A DNA stretch of 64,000 bases from Neptunicella marina (GCF_014270035.1 NZ_JACNEP010000008.1:88674-152673); one strand, 5' to 3'; shown: positions 23,772 to 37,450, counted from the first letter of the stretch. The notes: generated by a model not told the origin, from the letters alone. Program-made: numbers and translations.

Positions 23772-23797
23772 AAAGCCGGTGACTCCACCGGCTTTTT
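23772..23797 (+). terminator. Rho-independent terminator of glmU
   Basis: A perfect 10-bp stem (23772-23781 with 23786-23795, core GCCGGTG/CACCGGC), loop ACTC, then T5. It lies in the 42-base gap before the convergent nudC end. Confidence 0.92.
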
Positions 23798-23798
23798 A

Positions 23799-24602
23799 TT
23801 ATTTTCCTTCAATAGTCGCTTTAATCAGCTGTCCTGCTATTGAGAAAGGCGGTGGAGTATAGGGTAAGTTATCAAAGTCAAAAAAATCGGCTTTGATTAT
23901 TTCATGGCCATCAACTTTAATGTCTCCAGCCTTGAAATCTGCCAGATAACCAACCATTAATGAGTGCGGAAACGGCCATGGCTGGCTTGAAAAATAACGT
24001 AAATTCCCAATTTCCACTCCCACTTCTTCCATCACCTCGCGATGCACAGCCTGTTCGAGACTTTCACCACTTTCAACAAAACCTGCCAGAGTTGAGTACA
24101 TATCATGTTGGTGATGACGACCTTGTGCCAGCAGAATTTGATTCCCCTTTTTAATTGCGACAATAATGCAGGGCGATATTCTTGGATAACATCGGTGCTC
24201 ACAGGATGGACATTGGGTGGCGAGCTCCCAATCAATACGATGCATTCTTGAACCGCATTTTCCACAATAACGATGGGTTCTGAGAAAAACCGCCACCTGC
24301 CATGCCCGGGCGGCAATCTGAAATAATTCCTGATCATTACGCATAAGAAAGTGGCGCAAAGATAACCATTCGGTACCTTCAATTTCCGGTTGTTCACCTT
24401 CCATATCAATTAAATAACAAGGATGCCCCTGATATTCGCCAATTTGGGTTACCTGTTCCAGGTGATGACTGGCATAATCAAGTAATGAAGCGGGTAAATT
24501 TGGTACGCCGGGGGCGGTTTCTATTTGCAATAATTGATTGTGAGAAAAAATAAACCACCAGGCAGGCTGTTGGGTTTGAATATTTACATTTTGAATAATC
24601 AT
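23799..24602 (-). CDS. nudC: NAD+/NADH pyrophosphatase NudC
   Basis: 267 residues. A zinc ribbon with four cysteines (CGKCGSRMHR ... CPSCEHRC) precedes the Nudix box GFVESGESLEQAVHREVMEE, followed by VG. After it comes SQPWPFPHSLMVGY, the motif that marks the NADH-pyrophosphatase branch of Nudix enzymes. NudC hydrolyses NAD(H) to NMN(H) and AMP and removes NAD caps from RNA. The N-terminal 95 residues form the variable family domain. It is divergent from rsd across a 144-base AT-rich gap that must hold both promoters; no operator was recognised there. Confidence 0.94.
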   Translation of the reverse strand: MIIQNVNIQTQQPAWWFIFSHNQLLQIETAPGVPNLPASLLDYASHHLEQVTQIGEYQGHPCYLIDMEGEQPEIEGTEWLSLRHFLMRNDQELFQIAARAWQVAVFLRTHRYCGKCGSRMHRIDWELATQCPSCEHRCYPRISPCIIVAIKKGNQILLAQGRHHQHDMYSTLAGFVESGESLEQAVHREVMEEVGVEIGNLRYFSSQPWPFPHSLMVGYLADFKAGDIKVDGHEIIKADFFDFDNLPYTPPPFSIAGQLIKATIEGK

Positions 24603-24746
24603 TCTTACTGCTATCTTTATATAAGGTAAAGGAATTCACGAATATTAAAATCTGTCAGAACAGATAGTAACCCGCAATGTTGTAAACTGATATTCACTTT
24701 CCAATGTAATTTAAAATTAGCCGCTAACATAGTTTAGGAGATGTAG

Positions 24747-25190
24747 ATGTTAACAGGTGTGGAACAAGCAAAACAAAAATGGGGTGGCGCGCATAATGCA
24801 ATAGATAACTGGCTGGCTGAAAGGCAGTTGTTACTGGTGATGTATTGTGAACTGGCTGGTTTACCTCCTTACGATAAAGCTGCAAACGCCTTACCGGATA
24901 AAGAACGCATTTCCGAATTTTGTGGTTTATTAATGGATTATCTGTCTGCCGGATATTTTGAAGTGTATGAAAAGCTATCGGAAGGTGAAGAGCTGGCTGA
25001 TCAGCTTTATCCACAGATTGCAGAGTCAACGGATGCAGCACTGTCATTTAACGATAAATATGCAGAATTAGACAGTGACGCCAATGCACAAAATTTTGAT
25101 GTTGAGTTATCAAATTTAGGTCAGTTACTGGAAGAACGTTTTGAGTTTGAAGATAAGCTCATTAATAACCTGCATAGTGAGCACGTTTAG
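24747..25190 (+). CDS. rsd: Sigma-70 regulator Rsd/AlgQ
   Basis: 147 residues of the Rsd/AlgQ family: helical, starting MLTGVEQAKQKWGGAHNAID with the conserved WL-E-RQ-LLV and YC-LAG blocks. In E. coli Rsd binds domain 4 of sigma-70 and lowers its competition with alternative sigma factors in stationary phase. It is a little shorter than E. coli Rsd (158). The ribosome site TTAGGAGATG is strong. It ends at a bidirectional terminator shared with rho. Confidence 0.9.
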   Translation: MLTGVEQAKQKWGGAHNAIDNWLAERQLLLVMYCELAGLPPYDKAANALPDKERISEFCGLLMDYLSAGYFEVYEKLSEGEELADQLYPQIAESTDAALSFNDKYAELDSDANAQNFDVELSNLGQLLEERFEFEDKLINNLHSEHV

Positions 25191-25204
25191 CTGTTAACTA
25201 AAAT

Positions 25205-25232
25205 AAAAAAGGCGCCGGTTGGCGCCTTTTTT
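25205..25232. terminator. Bidirectional terminator between rsd and rho
   Basis: A 12-bp perfect stem (25205-25216 with 25221-25232, AAAAAAGGCGCC/GGCGCCTTTTTT) with loop GGTT. A/T runs on both sides let it end transcription from rsd (plus) and from rho (minus). Confidence 0.95.
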
Positions 25233-25252
25233 ACCTGCATTTCTAATGCAAA

Positions 25253-26518
25253 TTAACTTTTTTGGCGACGCATTGCGGTAAAGAATTCGTCGTTAGTTTT
25301 AGTCATTTGCAACTTATCGATTAGGAATTCCATCGCGTCAATTTCACTCATTTCGTGCACGATTTTACGCAGGATCCACATTTTCTGCAGTTCGTCCTGC
25401 GAGGTTAGTAACTCTTCACGGCGAGTCCCTGAACGGTTGAAATCAATCGCAGGGAATACACGTTTTTCGGCAATCTTGCGATTCAGGTGCAGTTCCATGT
25501 TACCTGTACCTTTAAACTCTTCGTAGATAACTTCGTCCATTTTCGAACCCGTATCAACCAAAGCTGTGGCGATAATAGTCAGGCTGCCACCTTCTTCTAC
25601 GTTACGTGCAGCACCAAAGAAACGTTTGGGTTTGTGCAACGCGTTGGCATCCACACCACCGGTTAATACCTTACCTGATGATGGAATAACGGTGTTGTAA
25701 GCACGTGCTAAACGTGTAATGGAATCCAGTAAGATCACCACATCTTTTTTGTGCTCAACTAAACGTTTGGCCTTGGCAATTACCATTTCGGCAACCTGCA
25801 CATGGCGACTCGCCGGCTCATCAAAAGTTGAAGCCACAACTTCGCCATTTACCATACGCTGCATCTCTGTCACTTCTTCCGGGCGTTCATCAATTAATAA
25901 TACGATTAACTGACACTCGGGATGATTGGCTGAGATAGAGGTGGCAATATTTTGTAATAAAATGGTTTTACCCGCTTTAGGCGGAGCCACAATCAGACCA
26001 CGCTGGCCACGACCAATTGGTGCCGCTAAATCCAGAACTCGCGCGGTGATATCTTCTGTACTGCCGTTACCACGCTCCATGCGCAAACGTTCGTTTGCAT
26101 GCAATGGTGTGAGGTTTTCAAACAGGATTTTATTGCGGGAGTTTTCGGGTTTGTCGAAATTAACCTGGCTGATTTTTAGCAGGGCAAAATAACGTTCACT
26201 GTCTTTGGGAGGACGGATTTTACCGGAAATAGTGTCACCGGTACGCAAGTTAAAACGTCGTATTTGACTGGGTGAAACGTAGATATCATCTGGGCCAGCT
26301 AGGTAGGAAGAGTCCGCCGAGCGCAGGAAACCAAATCCATCTTGCAGGATTTCAAGCACACCATCACCGAAAATATCTTCGCCGCTTTTGGCGTGCGCTT
26401 TCAGTATAGAGAATATGATGTCTTGCTTGCGTGTGCGGGCCATGTTTTCGAGGCCCATGTTAGTTGCTAAATCAACAAGTTCGTTGATGGATTTATTTTT
26501 AAGTTCCGTTAGATTCAT
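25253..26518 (-). CDS. rho: Transcription termination factor Rho
   Basis: 421 residues. A hexameric RNA-dependent ATPase that ends transcription. It has the N-terminal helix bundle and the cold-shock-like RNA-binding domain ([18 protein letters not shown]), Walker [26 protein letters not shown], the Q-loop and R-loop region [20 protein letters not shown] and the arginine finger region [12 protein letters not shown]. No insertions are seen. It is preceded by a 297-base leader after trxA, fitting autoregulation of rho through its own leader as in E. coli. Confidence 0.98.
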   Translation of the reverse strand: MNLTELKNKSINELVDLATNMGLENMARTRKQDIIFSILKAHAKSGEDIFGDGVLEILQDGFGFLRSADSSYLAGPDDIYVSPSQIRRFNLRTGDTISGKIRPPKDSERYFALLKISQVNFDKPENSRNKILFENLTPLHANERLRMERGNGSTEDITARVLDLAAPIGRGQRGLIVAPPKAGKTILLQNIATSISANHPECQLIVLLIDERPEEVTEMQRMVNGEVVASTFDEPASRHVQVAEMVIAKAKRLVEHKKDVVILLDSITRLARAYNTVIPSSGKVLTGGVDANALHKPKRFFGAARNVEEGGSLTIIATALVDTGSKMDEVIYEEFKGTGNMELHLNRKIAEKRVFPAIDFNRSGTRREELLTSQDELQKMWILRKIVHEMSEIDAMEFLIDKLQMTKTNDEFFTAMRRQKS

Positions 26519-26815
26519 AGGTGGGTCTTTCTACTTGAGTCGGCTCTCAACTGCCTGGTTGCTTGAAAAATGATTCTGTTTCTATAGTTAATTATCGCTG
26601 GGATGAAGCGAATATTTGGTAAGTGTCCTGACGTGGACTGCTTAAACTTAGCACCAATTAAACAGGAGGTCTAGATAACAAGCTGCAAATTTCACCCAAA
26701 TACATCAAAACGTTAAATTTTTACGGGTTTTAGCAGTGGCTGAGTCGTTAGTTTGTATTGTTTTAGGAAAGTACTTACCAGCCAACGTTAATGCTGGCCG
26801 GTAAAATACAGATGC
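26519..26815 (-). promoter_or_regulatory. rho leader region, with trxA-end hairpin
   Basis: 297 bases between trxA and rho with no credible ORF. Near the trxA end is an imperfect hairpin (TTACC-A-GCCA at 26775-26784 pairing with TGGC-C-GGTAA at 26795-26804, ten-base loop) without a clear T run, so it may be a weak terminator or an RNA 3'-end stabiliser. The remainder should hold the rho promoter and a leader; the leader of E. coli rho is the site of autogenous attenuation. No specific rut element can be proved by eye. Confidence 0.45.
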
Positions 26816-27142
26816 TTAGATGTTTTCGTTCAAAAACTCAACTAACTGAGTCTTTGATAACGCACCTACTTTAGTGGCAGCAACATTACCGTCTTTAAAT
26901 AACAGTAAAGTAGGAATGCCACGGATACCATATTTAGGCGGTGTATCACTATTTTGGTCGACATTCAGTTTGCCAACTGTTACTTTGCCATCAAATTCTT
27001 CTGCAACTTCATTCAGGATTGGCGCAATCATTTTACAAGGGCCGCACCATTCTGCCCAGAAGTCTACTAATACGGGGCCTGCCGCATTGATAACATCGGC
27101 ATCAAAGCTATCATCGGACAGCTGGATAATCTTGTCGCTCAT
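26816..27142 (-). CDS. trxA: Thioredoxin TrxA
   Basis: 108 residues, the standard size. The redox centre WCGPC is at residues 32-36 ([14 protein letters not shown]) and the cis-proline loop is [11 protein letters not shown]. It is the general cytoplasmic disulfide reductase, also serving ribonucleotide reductase and PAPS reductase. It lies between rho and the divergent rhlB, the same order as in E. coli. The 105-base gap to rhlB holds both promoters. Confidence 0.98.
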   Translation of the reverse strand: MSDKIIQLSDDSFDADVINAAGPVLVDFWAEWCGPCKMIAPILNEVAEEFDGKVTVGKLNVDQNSDTPPKYGIRGIPTLLLFKDGNVAATKVGALSKTQLVEFLNENI

Positions 27143-27247
27143 TCTTTTCTCCGGTATACAAAGGCTCGTGATACTATCTCACGCATTTACAAGTGGCTAT
27201 TTATATAGAAACTGTTTTTTAATGCAAGCACTGATAAGCTATAAGCT

Positions 27248-28513
27248 ATGCAAACGACACATTTAACAGAAACACATTTTTCCAACCTGCCAATTCATCC
27301 TGACGTACTCAGTGGATTGCGCGAGGCCAACTTCGAACATTGTACGCCAATTCAGGCATTAAGTATTCCCCATTTACTTGGTGGTCAGGATATTGCCGGG
27401 CAAGCGCAAACGGGAACCGGTAAAACCATTGCCTTTTTGGTTTCAACCTTTCATCACCTGCTAACTCATCATGAAACCCGCACCGGTCAGCCCAGAGCGA
27501 TTATCATGGCGCCAACCCGTGAGCTGGCCGTACAAATCCATAAAGACGCGCTGTTATTAAGCCAGCATACCGGTTTAAGTCTGGGGTTGATTTACGGTGG
27601 CGAAGGTTATCAAAGCCAAAAAGAACAACTGGAAGCCGGTGTCGATATCGTCATCGGTACCACAGGTCGAATTCTGGACTACTACAAACAAGGTATTTTT
27701 TCGCTGGAACATATTCAGGTGATGGTGCTGGATGAAGCGGATCGTATGCTTGATTTGGGCTTCATTAAAGATATTCGTTTTCTATTGCGCCGCATGCCCA
27801 GTCCGGAAAAACGCCTGAACATGTTGTTTTCAGCCACCTTGTCCTTCCGTGTACAGGAACTGGCTTATGAACATATGAATAACCCGGTTCATGTACAGGT
27901 TGATGCTGAAAATATGACAGCCAGCCGCATTCAGGAAGAGCTCTTTTATCCGTCGAACGAAGATAAAATGTTGCTGTTACTGACATTACTGGAAGAAGAG
28001 TGGCCGGATAAAGCCATTGTTTTTACCAACACCAAGCAGGATTGTGAAAAAGTGACAGCCTGGATGCAGGCAGATAAACACCGGGTGGGTTTATTAAGTG
28101 GTGATGTCCCGCAGAAAAAACGCCTGCAGATTTTGGATAAATTTACTAAAGGACAACTGGATTTTCTGGTGGCGACTGACGTTGCCGCGCGTGGTTTACA
28201 CATTGATAAAGTAACCCATGTTTTTAACTATGACTTACCTGATGATCCGGAAGATTATGTGCACCGCATTGGCCGTACGGGGCGTGCTGGCGCCACAGGT
28301 CATGCGATTAGCTTTGCCTGTGAAAAGTATGCGCTGAATTTACCTGCTATTGAGGAATATATCCGGCACCCTATTCCGGTGACTGATTATTTGTCTGATG
28401 CTTTATTAGATGATGTTAAAGCACCGCGTTATAACCGTAAGAAACGCATGCAAAGTGGTAAAACCTATAATAAACGTGGATCATCCAACGGGCGTAAACA
28501 TAACAATAAATAA
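27248..28513 (+). CDS. rhlB: DEAD-box RNA helicase RhlB
   Basis: 421 residues. It starts with [18 protein letters not shown], typical of RhlB, followed by [13 protein letters not shown] (Q motif), [54 protein letters not shown] and [10 protein letters not shown]. In E. coli RhlB is the helicase of the RNA degradosome bound to RNase E. The C-terminal 45 residues are basic ([15 protein letters not shown]). The stop codon and the gppA start share one base (TAATG), so translation is coupled. Confidence 0.95.
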   Translation: MQTTHLTETHFSNLPIHPDVLSGLREANFEHCTPIQALSIPHLLGGQDIAGQAQTGTGKTIAFLVSTFHHLLTHHETRTGQPRAIIMAPTRELAVQIHKDALLLSQHTGLSLGLIYGGEGYQSQKEQLEAGVDIVIGTTGRILDYYKQGIFSLEHIQVMVLDEADRMLDLGFIKDIRFLLRRMPSPEKRLNMLFSATLSFRVQELAYEHMNNPVHVQVDAENMTASRIQEELFYPSNEDKMLLLLTLLEEEWPDKAIVFTNTKQDCEKVTAWMQADKHRVGLLSGDVPQKKRLQILDKFTKGQLDFLVATDVAARGLHIDKVTHVFNYDLPDDPEDYVHRIGRTGRAGATGHAISFACEKYALNLPAIEEYIRHPIPVTDYLSDALLDDVKAPRYNRKKRMQSGKTYNKRGSSNGRKHNNK

Positions 28514-30024
28514 TGAGTAACGGACTGGCGAATAATGCCTTATCGCAAGAGCATCTGTACGCAGCAATTGATCTTGGTTCAAATAGCTTTCATATGGTTA
28601 TCGTCAAGGTTGCTGCCGGTTCGGTGCAGATCATCGGTAAGGTAAAACAAAAAATCCGTTTAGCAGCAGGGCTGGACGAAAACTCTAATCTTGATATGGC
28701 CAGTATGCAACGAGGCTGGGATTGTTTGCATGCTTTTGCTGAACGTATTCAGGATATTCCCAAGGAAAACCTGCGGGTAGTGGCGACTGCAACCTTGCGT
28801 CTGGCCAAAAATGCAGACGTATTTTTGCAAAAAGGTCAGCAAATCCTTAGTCATCCAATCGAAGTTATTTCCGGTGAAGAAGAAGCACATCAGATTTATT
28901 TAGGTGTGGCCTATACCTCAGCCAATCAGGGACAAACTCTGGTCATCGATATTGGCGGCGCCAGCACTGAAATTATTGTTGGTGAAGATTTCGAGCCATT
29001 ACAGCTCACCAGCCTTAATATGGGCTGTGTTACCTATCTTGAAAAGTTCTTTAGCGATGGCATGTTATCGGCTGCTAATTTTGAGCAGGCGATTAGCGCC
29101 GCTAAAGAACAGGTATCTCAGATTGCAGAAATGTTTATTCCCTATAACTGGCTGCAATGTATGGGGGCGTCGGGTACGCCACAAGCCATTGTGGAAATAC
29201 TGGTTACCCAAGGGGTAAATGACAGCATTCGACTGGAATACCTGCACAATCTCAGACAGCAATGCATTGATTGTGTAAAACATGCAGATCTTGATATTCA
29301 GGGACTGGAAGACAGTCGTAAACAGCCCTTCCCCAGTGGTTTGGCGATTCTTATCGCTTTATTTGAAGAGTTGAATATTGAAGAAATGCACATTTCCGGT
29401 GGCGCATTACGAGAAGGCCTGATTTACGGCATGCTGGAAGATATGCGTGAAGACAATATTCGTCAGCAAGCGATCTTTCAACTGGCACAACGTTTTCATA
29501 TCGATACTGCACAAGCGCTTCGGGTTACCGCTACCGCAGCTGGATTTTACAATCAGTTGCCGGCTAAATGCTGGTCAGCCAATTTTGATGCTGAAGGTAT
29601 TTTACAGGCCGCAGCGATGTTGCATGAAATCGGCTTGCATATTGAATATAAAAGTCATCATTTACATGCGGCTTATTTACTCAGCTTTATTGACTTGCAG
29701 GGCTACTCCAAATTACAGCGTGATTGTATTCGTGCCGTGGTAACTAATTTTCGTCAACAAATTGATGTGGGTGCGTTTGCCGGGTTTCACGTACATATTC
29801 GGCGTAATATTATTTTGCTGACGCGGATTTTACGAATTGCAGTTATCTTGTGTATTCGCCGTAATGACAACGCGCAGCCTTCGATGTTAATTGCGATCAA
29901 TGATGATCATTTATATCTTCAGTTTCCACCTGGCTGGTTAAAAGCCCATCCATTAATTGATGCAGAGCTGGCAAATGAAAGGTGGTTGCAACATAAAGCT
30001 GGCTGGGAGTTTAGTTGCGAATAA
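28513..30024 (+). CDS. gppA: Guanosine-5'-triphosphate,3'-diphosphate phosphatase GppA
   Basis: 503 residues of the Ppx/GppA phosphatase family (actin-like ATPase fold). Motifs: YAAIDLGSNSFHM, VVATATLRLAKNA, VISGEEEAHQIY, VIDIGGASTEI, NMGCVTYLEKFF and ISGGALREGLIYGML. A C-terminal HD-like domain with MLHEIGLHIEYKSH follows. GppA removes the gamma phosphate of pppGpp to give ppGpp; the related Ppx degrades polyphosphate. GppA is preferred because of close motif agreement and the E. coli-like neighbourhood with rhlB and trxA. It ends at a bidirectional terminator facing hemB. Confidence 0.9.
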   Translation: MSNGLANNALSQEHLYAAIDLGSNSFHMVIVKVAAGSVQIIGKVKQKIRLAAGLDENSNLDMASMQRGWDCLHAFAERIQDIPKENLRVVATATLRLAKNADVFLQKGQQILSHPIEVISGEEEAHQIYLGVAYTSANQGQTLVIDIGGASTEIIVGEDFEPLQLTSLNMGCVTYLEKFFSDGMLSAANFEQAISAAKEQVSQIAEMFIPYNWLQCMGASGTPQAIVEILVTQGVNDSIRLEYLHNLRQQCIDCVKHADLDIQGLEDSRKQPFPSGLAILIALFEELNIEEMHISGGALREGLIYGMLEDMREDNIRQQAIFQLAQRFHIDTAQALRVTATAAGFYNQLPAKCWSANFDAEGILQAAAMLHEIGLHIEYKSHHLHAAYLLSFIDLQGYSKLQRDCIRAVVTNFRQQIDVGAFAGFHVHIRRNIILLTRILRIAVILCIRRNDNAQPSMLIAINDDHLYLQFPPGWLKAHPLIDAELANERWLQHKAGWEFSCE

Positions 30025-30043
30025 ACTTTTTGATTTGGAAAAT

Positions 30044-30074
30044 AAAAAGCCAGTTTCAGTGACTGGCTTTTTTT
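30044..30074. terminator. Bidirectional terminator between gppA and hemB
   Basis: An 11-bp stem (30044-30054 with 30062-30072, AAAAAGCCAGT/ACTGGCTTTTT), a seven-base loop and T run on both strands. Confidence 0.93.
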
Positions 30075-30095
30075 ATGAATAAACTTAATAGCTAA

Positions 30096-32983
<2,888 letters not shown>

Positions 32984-33002
32984 GATAGCTACAGACCGAT
33001 TG

Positions 33003-33797
33003 TTACAGATGTAACTTGAACAGAGTTACAGCATTGTTGTAGGAAGATTGTTTAACATCCTCAACAGATACATTGCATAGCTGAGCATAATAACGTGCTA
33101 CTTCTGCTAAATAGCAGGGTTCATTTAGTGAGACCTTCGGTTTTAATGTTTTGGGGGCAAGGTAGGGAGCATCGGTTTCTAATAATAAGCGGCTTAGTGG
33201 TAAATGTTGTACTGCCTCTTGCAGATCTGCACCGCGTTTGTCATCACATAACCAACCGGTAATGCCAATATATAAATCTAACTCCAGATAGGCCTGCATT
33301 TGTTTTAACGAGCCGGTAAAACAGTGCGCAACACCACCTACTAATTTATCGCGATAGCGTTTTAACAGTGTTATTTGTTCATCAAATGCATCCCGCTCAT
33401 GCAAAAATACAGGCAGGCCTGTTTCCACTGCTAGTTCAAGTTGTGCTTCAAATACCGCAAGTTGCTTCTCTTTGGGGGAAAAATTACGGTTAAAGTCCAG
33501 ACCACATTCGCCTATTGCTTTAACTACAGGATTTTGTACTAGTTGCTTAAGTTGAGAAACAAAATCTGGCGGTGCATCTTTAGCGTAATGTGGATGAATG
33601 CCTGCCGTAGAAAATAGTTGCTGCGGATATTGCTCGCATAAAGGGATTGCCGTCACCGATTCTTCGATATCTGTACCCGTGACTAATGCGCCACAAACAC
33701 CTGTTTCCATCGCGCGTTGCATAACCTCATCAAACCGTGACAATAAACGCGGGTTTGTCAGGTTTAGACCAATATCAAACAGTGGCGCGTTGCTCAT
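33003..33797 (-). CDS. tatD: TatD family 3'-5' nuclease
   Basis: 264 residues, a metal-dependent TIM-barrel hydrolase. It starts at DIGLNLTN, as E. coli TatD does, and has STAGIHPHYAKD, AIGECGLDFNRNFS, VFLHERDAFDEQ, AHCFTGS, GITGWLCDDKRG and LLETDAPYL. In E. coli TatD is a DNA/RNA exonuclease implicated in DNA repair and is not needed for Tat export despite its operon position. Here it follows tatC after two bases. Confidence 0.94.
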   Translation of the reverse strand: MSNAPLFDIGLNLTNPRLLSRFDEVMQRAMETGVCGALVTGTDIEESVTAIPLCEQYPQQLFSTAGIHPHYAKDAPPDFVSQLKQLVQNPVVKAIGECGLDFNRNFSPKEKQLAVFEAQLELAVETGLPVFLHERDAFDEQITLLKRYRDKLVGGVAHCFTGSLKQMQAYLELDLYIGITGWLCDDKRGADLQEAVQHLPLSRLLLETDAPYLAPKTLKPKVSLNEPCYLAEVARYYAQLCNVSVEDVKQSSYNNAVTLFKLHL

Positions 33798-33799
33798 GA

Positions 33800-34546
33800 T
33801 TATTCTTCCGCATGTTCCTGGTCTGTGTCTTCATGTCTACGGCCATATATGCCGCCTATAAACACGCCGACCTCAAACAACAGCCACATAGGGATCGCCA
33901 GTAAGGTTTGTGAAATAACATCGGGAGGTGTAAGCAACATACCCACAACAAAGACCGCCACTATCACATAAGGGCGTTTTTCACGTAGTGAATCCGGAGT
34001 GGTAATGCCCGTCCAGCACATCAGAATAATCGCGATTGGGATCTCAAACGACACACCAAAGGCAAAAAACAGTTTAAGCACTAGATCCAGATAATTGGTT
34101 ATGTCAGTGGCAACCGTAACGCCTTCCGGTGCTACACCGGTGAAAAAGGCAAATGCCAGCGGAAATACCACAAAATAGGCAAAGGCAATACCCAGATAAA
34201 ATAGTAGTGTGGATGAAAAAAGTAATGGCGCAATCAGCCTTTTTTCTTTGCGATATAATCCAGGCGCAATAAACCCCCAAATCTGATAGAGCACCACGGG
34301 AATAGCAATAAAAAAGGACAATACTATGGTGAGCTTTATAGGGGCGAAAAAGGGGGCGGTTACATCGGTCGCGATCATCTGCGTATTGCTTGGCATAGCC
34401 TCAAGCAATGGAGTTGCCAGCCAGTGATATAAATCATTGGCAAAATAAACCAAACACAAAAAAACCAGCAAAACGCTTATAAGCGCTTTAACCAGCCGGC
34501 TTCTTAATTCTATTAAATGCTCAATCAGGCTTTGTGCTGCTGCCAT
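33800..34546 (-). CDS. tatC: Twin-arginine translocase subunit TatC
   Basis: 248 residues with six TM segments. The N-terminal cytoplasmic stretch [13 protein letters not shown] and the loop [13 protein letters not shown] are those of TatC, which binds the twin-arginine signal peptide together with TatB. The first periplasmic loop and the conserved [11 protein letters not shown] are present. The C-terminal tail is acidic ([11 protein letters not shown]). It overlaps tatB by 26 bases, indicating tight translational coupling. Confidence 0.96.
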   Translation of the reverse strand: MAAAQSLIEHLIELRSRLVKALISVLLVFLCLVYFANDLYHWLATPLLEAMPSNTQMIATDVTAPFFAPIKLTIVLSFFIAIPVVLYQIWGFIAPGLYRKEKRLIAPLLFSSTLLFYLGIAFAYFVVFPLAFAFFTGVAPEGVTVATDITNYLDLVLKLFFAFGVSFEIPIAIILMCWTGITTPDSLREKRPYVIVAVFVVGMLLTPPDVISQTLLAIPMWLLFEVGVFIGGIYGRRHEDTDQEHAEE

Positions 34547-34847
34547 CTTCTGACTTTTTGTAAGGGTACTGGACGGATTTAGCCGATTCTTTCAGCTCAT
34601 TAACACTGCGCTCAAGATCGGCTGGTAAATTTTGCATATTCATTTTTTCGGCTTTTTTGAGATCTTCATGTAACTCATGAATGCGCAGCTGTTCGCTCAT
34701 TTCATGTTTAAAGCCAGTGGCCATCTGCTTTACGCTACGCAGTGTTCGGCTGGTTGAGCGTATTGCGCCAGGCAAACGCTCAGGCCCCAACACCAACAGG
34801 GCGACAATACCAACCAGCAATAATTCCCAAAAGCCGATATCAAACAT
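34521..34847 (-). CDS. tatB: Sec-independent translocase subunit TatB
   Basis: 108 residues. The start [22 protein letters not shown] is the TatB signature with the Phe-Asp-Ile-Gly-Phe start, one TM helix and the Gly-Pro hinge. It is followed by an amphipathic helix ([20 protein letters not shown]) and a charged tail. It is shorter than E. coli TatB (171) but usual for this group. It sits three bases after tatA. Confidence 0.95.
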   Translation of the reverse strand: MFDIGFWELLLVGIVALLVLGPERLPGAIRSTSRTLRSVKQMATGFKHEMSEQLRIHELHEDLKKAEKMNMQNLPADLERSVNELKESAKSVQYPYKKSEDGSSTKPD

Positions 34848-34850
34848 AAA

Positions 34851-35087
34851 CTACGCTTTTTCTTTGTCTTTTTCTGCTTGCTGTTCTTTGGCATTAACCG
34901 ACTGGTCTGCAACTTTTTTTGCATCGTCAAAGTCAGCGTCTTTGTTTTCTTCATCGCCTAAAGCCTTTTTAAAGCCTTTAACCGCTGAACCTAAATCAGA
35001 GCCCAGATTACGGAACTTTTTGGTGCCGAAAACCAATACAACTATCAGTAAAATAATACCCAGCTGCCAAATGCTGATACCACCCAT
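34851..35087 (-). CDS. tatA: Sec-independent translocase subunit TatA
   Basis: 78 residues: [21 protein letters not shown] forms the single TM helix, followed by the [14 protein letters not shown] hinge and amphipathic helix and a Lys/Glu-rich tail ([12 protein letters not shown]). TatA forms the protein-conducting pore for folded substrates. Together with tatB and tatC it gives a complete Tat system. It begins 119 bases after ubiB, and that gap could contain an internal promoter, but none is obvious. Confidence 0.95.
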   Translation of the reverse strand: MGGISIWQLGIILLIVVLVFGTKKFRNLGSDLGSAVKGFKKALGDEENKDADFDDAKKVADQSVNAKEQQAEKDKEKA

Positions 35088-35206
35088 AATTCTCTCCAGT
35101 TTATATTTATGTCCGCTTCGGCATAATTTTCATTTAAAAATCGCCACCGAGGCTAATTCGATAGTGCCGTTTAATTTACGTTATTTTTAACCACATGAAT
35201 ATGCTG

Positions 35207-36835
35207 TTATTGGTTTTTTCGCCAGGCATGCCACCAACAATAAATGCCTAACCCTGCCACAATACCACTTATCCAGTGAGGAGCCTGATACAGCGGCAGT
35301 AAACAGGCCACAATCACCAGGGTACTGCCAACCTGCGTTGCATGTTTGTTGCGGGCGAGTTGTTGTTGTTGCTCAATTTGTTGCTGCTGCAATTGTCTTT
35401 GTTGTTCTGGAAACTGTTTAAGCTGTTTTAGTGTATCAAAGAACAGGTCTGGCGCATCTGGCAGCTTTTCTGACCAGTAAGGCAGATTATCAGCCATTTT
35501 TTTTAACATGGCTTTGACACCAATTTGTTCTTTCATCCAGTTCTCCAAAAAGGGTTTGGCTGTTTTCCATAAATCCAGCTGCGGGTACAACTGACGTCCT
35601 AAACCTTCTACATACAGTAATGTCTTTTGCAGTAATACCAGTTGCGGTTGTACCGTCATATTAAAACGACGAGCGGTATTAAACAGTTGTAACAGCACAA
35701 TACCAAAGCTAATTTCGGCCAGTGGCTTTTGGAAGATTGGATCACATACCGAGCGAACCGCAGCTTCAAATTCGGTAACATTGGTATCCGCCGGAACCCA
35801 GCCAGAGTCGACGTGTAAGGTCGCCACTTTTAAATAATCACGATTAAAAAAGGCAACAAAGTTTTCCGCCAGATAACGTTTATCTTCGCTATTAAGTGTT
35901 CCCACTATGCCAAAATCAATACCAATATACTTGGGGTTTTGGGGATGTTCCCGTGAGACAAAAATATTGCCGGGATGCATGTCTGCATGGAAAAAACTGT
36001 CGCGGAAGACCTGAGTAAAAAATACTTCAACACCGCGCTCCGCAAGCAATTTCATATTGGTATTTTGTGCGTTAAGTTCATCTACGTTGGCAACAGGTAT
36101 TCCGTATATGCGCTCCATTACCAGCACGTTTTTACTGCACAATTCCTGATAAATGTGCGGGATATACAAGGCCTCAGATTTCTCAAAATTACGACGCAGT
36201 TGAATACCATTGCCCGCTTCGGTTAATAAGTCCAGTTCATCGATTATGGTACGTTCATATTCATTGACCACTTCTACCGGGCGCAGGCGTTTACCGTCGG
36301 GTAGCCATTTTTTAACCAACACAGCCAGCGTGCGCATGAGGTCAATATCGGCCTCGATGGTGTGTTTGATATCAGGACGAATTACTTTAACGATAACCTG
36401 CTGTTGGTCTGATTTGAGCGTGGCGGTATGCACTTGTGCAATCGAGGCTGATGCCAAAGGAACCAGATTAAAATCGTCAAACAAGTCAGATAATTCATCG
36501 ACGGCCAGCGCCTTTTGAATAATTTTCTTAGCTAACTCACCGTCAAAAGGTGCGACTTTATCCTGCAAAAAAGTGAGTTCATCGGCAATATCCGCAGGTA
36601 ATAAATCACGTCGGGTAGATAGCATCTGGCCGAATTTAATAAAGATAGGACCTAAAGACTGCAGTGCCAGTCGCAAACGCTCGCCGCGAGTTTTATCGGG
36701 GTATTTGTTTTTAATCCAGAACGCGCTTAAACGAAAAATACGCGCATACCAAGGTAACCATTTGGCAGGGATCAGTTCATCCAGTCCATGTTCAAGTAAG
36801 GTTTTACCGATTTTATAAAGTCTGAGTGTTCTCAC
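35207..36835 (-). CDS. ubiB: Ubiquinone biosynthesis protein UbiB
   Basis: 542 residues of the ABC1/ADCK/UbiB atypical kinase family. Motifs: [17 protein letters not shown] (KxGQ), [12 protein letters not shown] (A-rich nucleotide loop), [10 protein letters not shown] and IGIDFGIVG. Two TM helices close the C-terminus (about 495-535). UbiB is needed for coenzyme Q synthesis and has ATPase activity thought to help extract lipid precursors from the membrane. It lies three bases after ubiJ. A Gln-rich segment (about 468-490) precedes the TM part. Confidence 0.95.
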   Translation of the reverse strand: MRTLRLYKIGKTLLEHGLDELIPAKWLPWYARIFRLSAFWIKNKYPDKTRGERLRLALQSLGPIFIKFGQMLSTRRDLLPADIADELTFLQDKVAPFDGELAKKIIQKALAVDELSDLFDDFNLVPLASASIAQVHTATLKSDQQQVIVKVIRPDIKHTIEADIDLMRTLAVLVKKWLPDGKRLRPVEVVNEYERTIIDELDLLTEAGNGIQLRRNFEKSEALYIPHIYQELCSKNVLVMERIYGIPVANVDELNAQNTNMKLLAERGVEVFFTQVFRDSFFHADMHPGNIFVSREHPQNPKYIGIDFGIVGTLNSEDKRYLAENFVAFFNRDYLKVATLHVDSGWVPADTNVTEFEAAVRSVCDPIFQKPLAEISFGIVLLQLFNTARRFNMTVQPQLVLLQKTLLYVEGLGRQLYPQLDLWKTAKPFLENWMKEQIGVKAMLKKMADNLPYWSEKLPDAPDLFFDTLKQLKQFPEQQRQLQQQQIEQQQQLARNKHATQVGSTLVIVACLLPLYQAPHWISGIVAGLGIYCWWHAWRKNQ

Positions 36836-36838
36836 CGG

Positions 36839-37450
36839 CTACCCTTGTTGTTTCTGACTTAATCTTTTTAATCTCGCGTCCAGCCGTTCGGTATCGGAGC
36901 GAAGCTGATTAACAGCCTGACTGAACTGCTCTATTGCCATAGGGTGGGCAATCAATTGTTTTTCCTGAATCAGGGCATCACTCAGCCCTTGCTGAAGCTG
37001 TTGTCCATGCTCTTTGAAACGAGCTACTAACTGCTTTGCACCATAAATAGTTTGATGGGCCACTACATCGCCAGTATAAACCGATAACTGTTCTTCCCAG
37101 TCAATGTCTAACTCATTCAGCAATACACTAAAACTTTGTGCCACATGAATATCACCAATTAGCTCCAGTTCACGCTCCTGAATTAAGCGGGTTAGCTGGC
37201 TGGTATCTTTAAGTTTGTTTAACGTAGAAAGTGACAATGCGATACGGCAATCGGGTTGCTCAGCGGCTGTCATCAGTAAACTGATTTTGTCGTTAAAAAT
37301 AAACGTTAATGGCCACGGCAGCTCTTTGACTGCCACCACCAACTGCTTACCGTTTAACGCTATCAAACGCTTCTGACTTGCTGGATCCAAGCTGAGCAAT
37401 TTATTGATTGCGCTTTCGATGAACGCACCAGCCAATTGTGCTGCAGGCAT
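36839..37450 (-). CDS. ubiJ: Ubiquinone biosynthesis accessory factor UbiJ
   Basis: 203 residues. An N-terminal SCP2-like lipid-binding domain (about 5-115) is followed by a C-terminal coiled-coil helix (FSQAVNQLRSDTERLDARLK). UbiJ with UbiK is thought to present hydrophobic intermediates to the cytosolic Ubi complex. Its start shares one base with the ubiE stop (TAATG), and ubiB follows after four bases, the standard ubiE-ubiJ-ubiB order. Confidence 0.92.
   Translation of the reverse strand: MPAAQLAGAFIESAINKLLSLDPASQKRLIALNGKQLVVAVKELPWPLTFIFNDKISLLMTAAEQPDCRIALSLSTLNKLKDTSQLTRLIQERELELIGDIHVAQSFSVLLNELDIDWEEQLSVYTGDVVAHQTIYGAKQLVARFKEHGQQLQQGLSDALIQEKQLIAHPMAIEQFSQAVNQLRSDTERLDARLKRLSQKQQG

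Noticed and set aside
34681..35190. 169-residue plus-strand ORF opposite tatA/tatB
   Set aside because: Antisense to clear tatA and tatB; translation has no coherent domain and covers the intergenic gap by chance.
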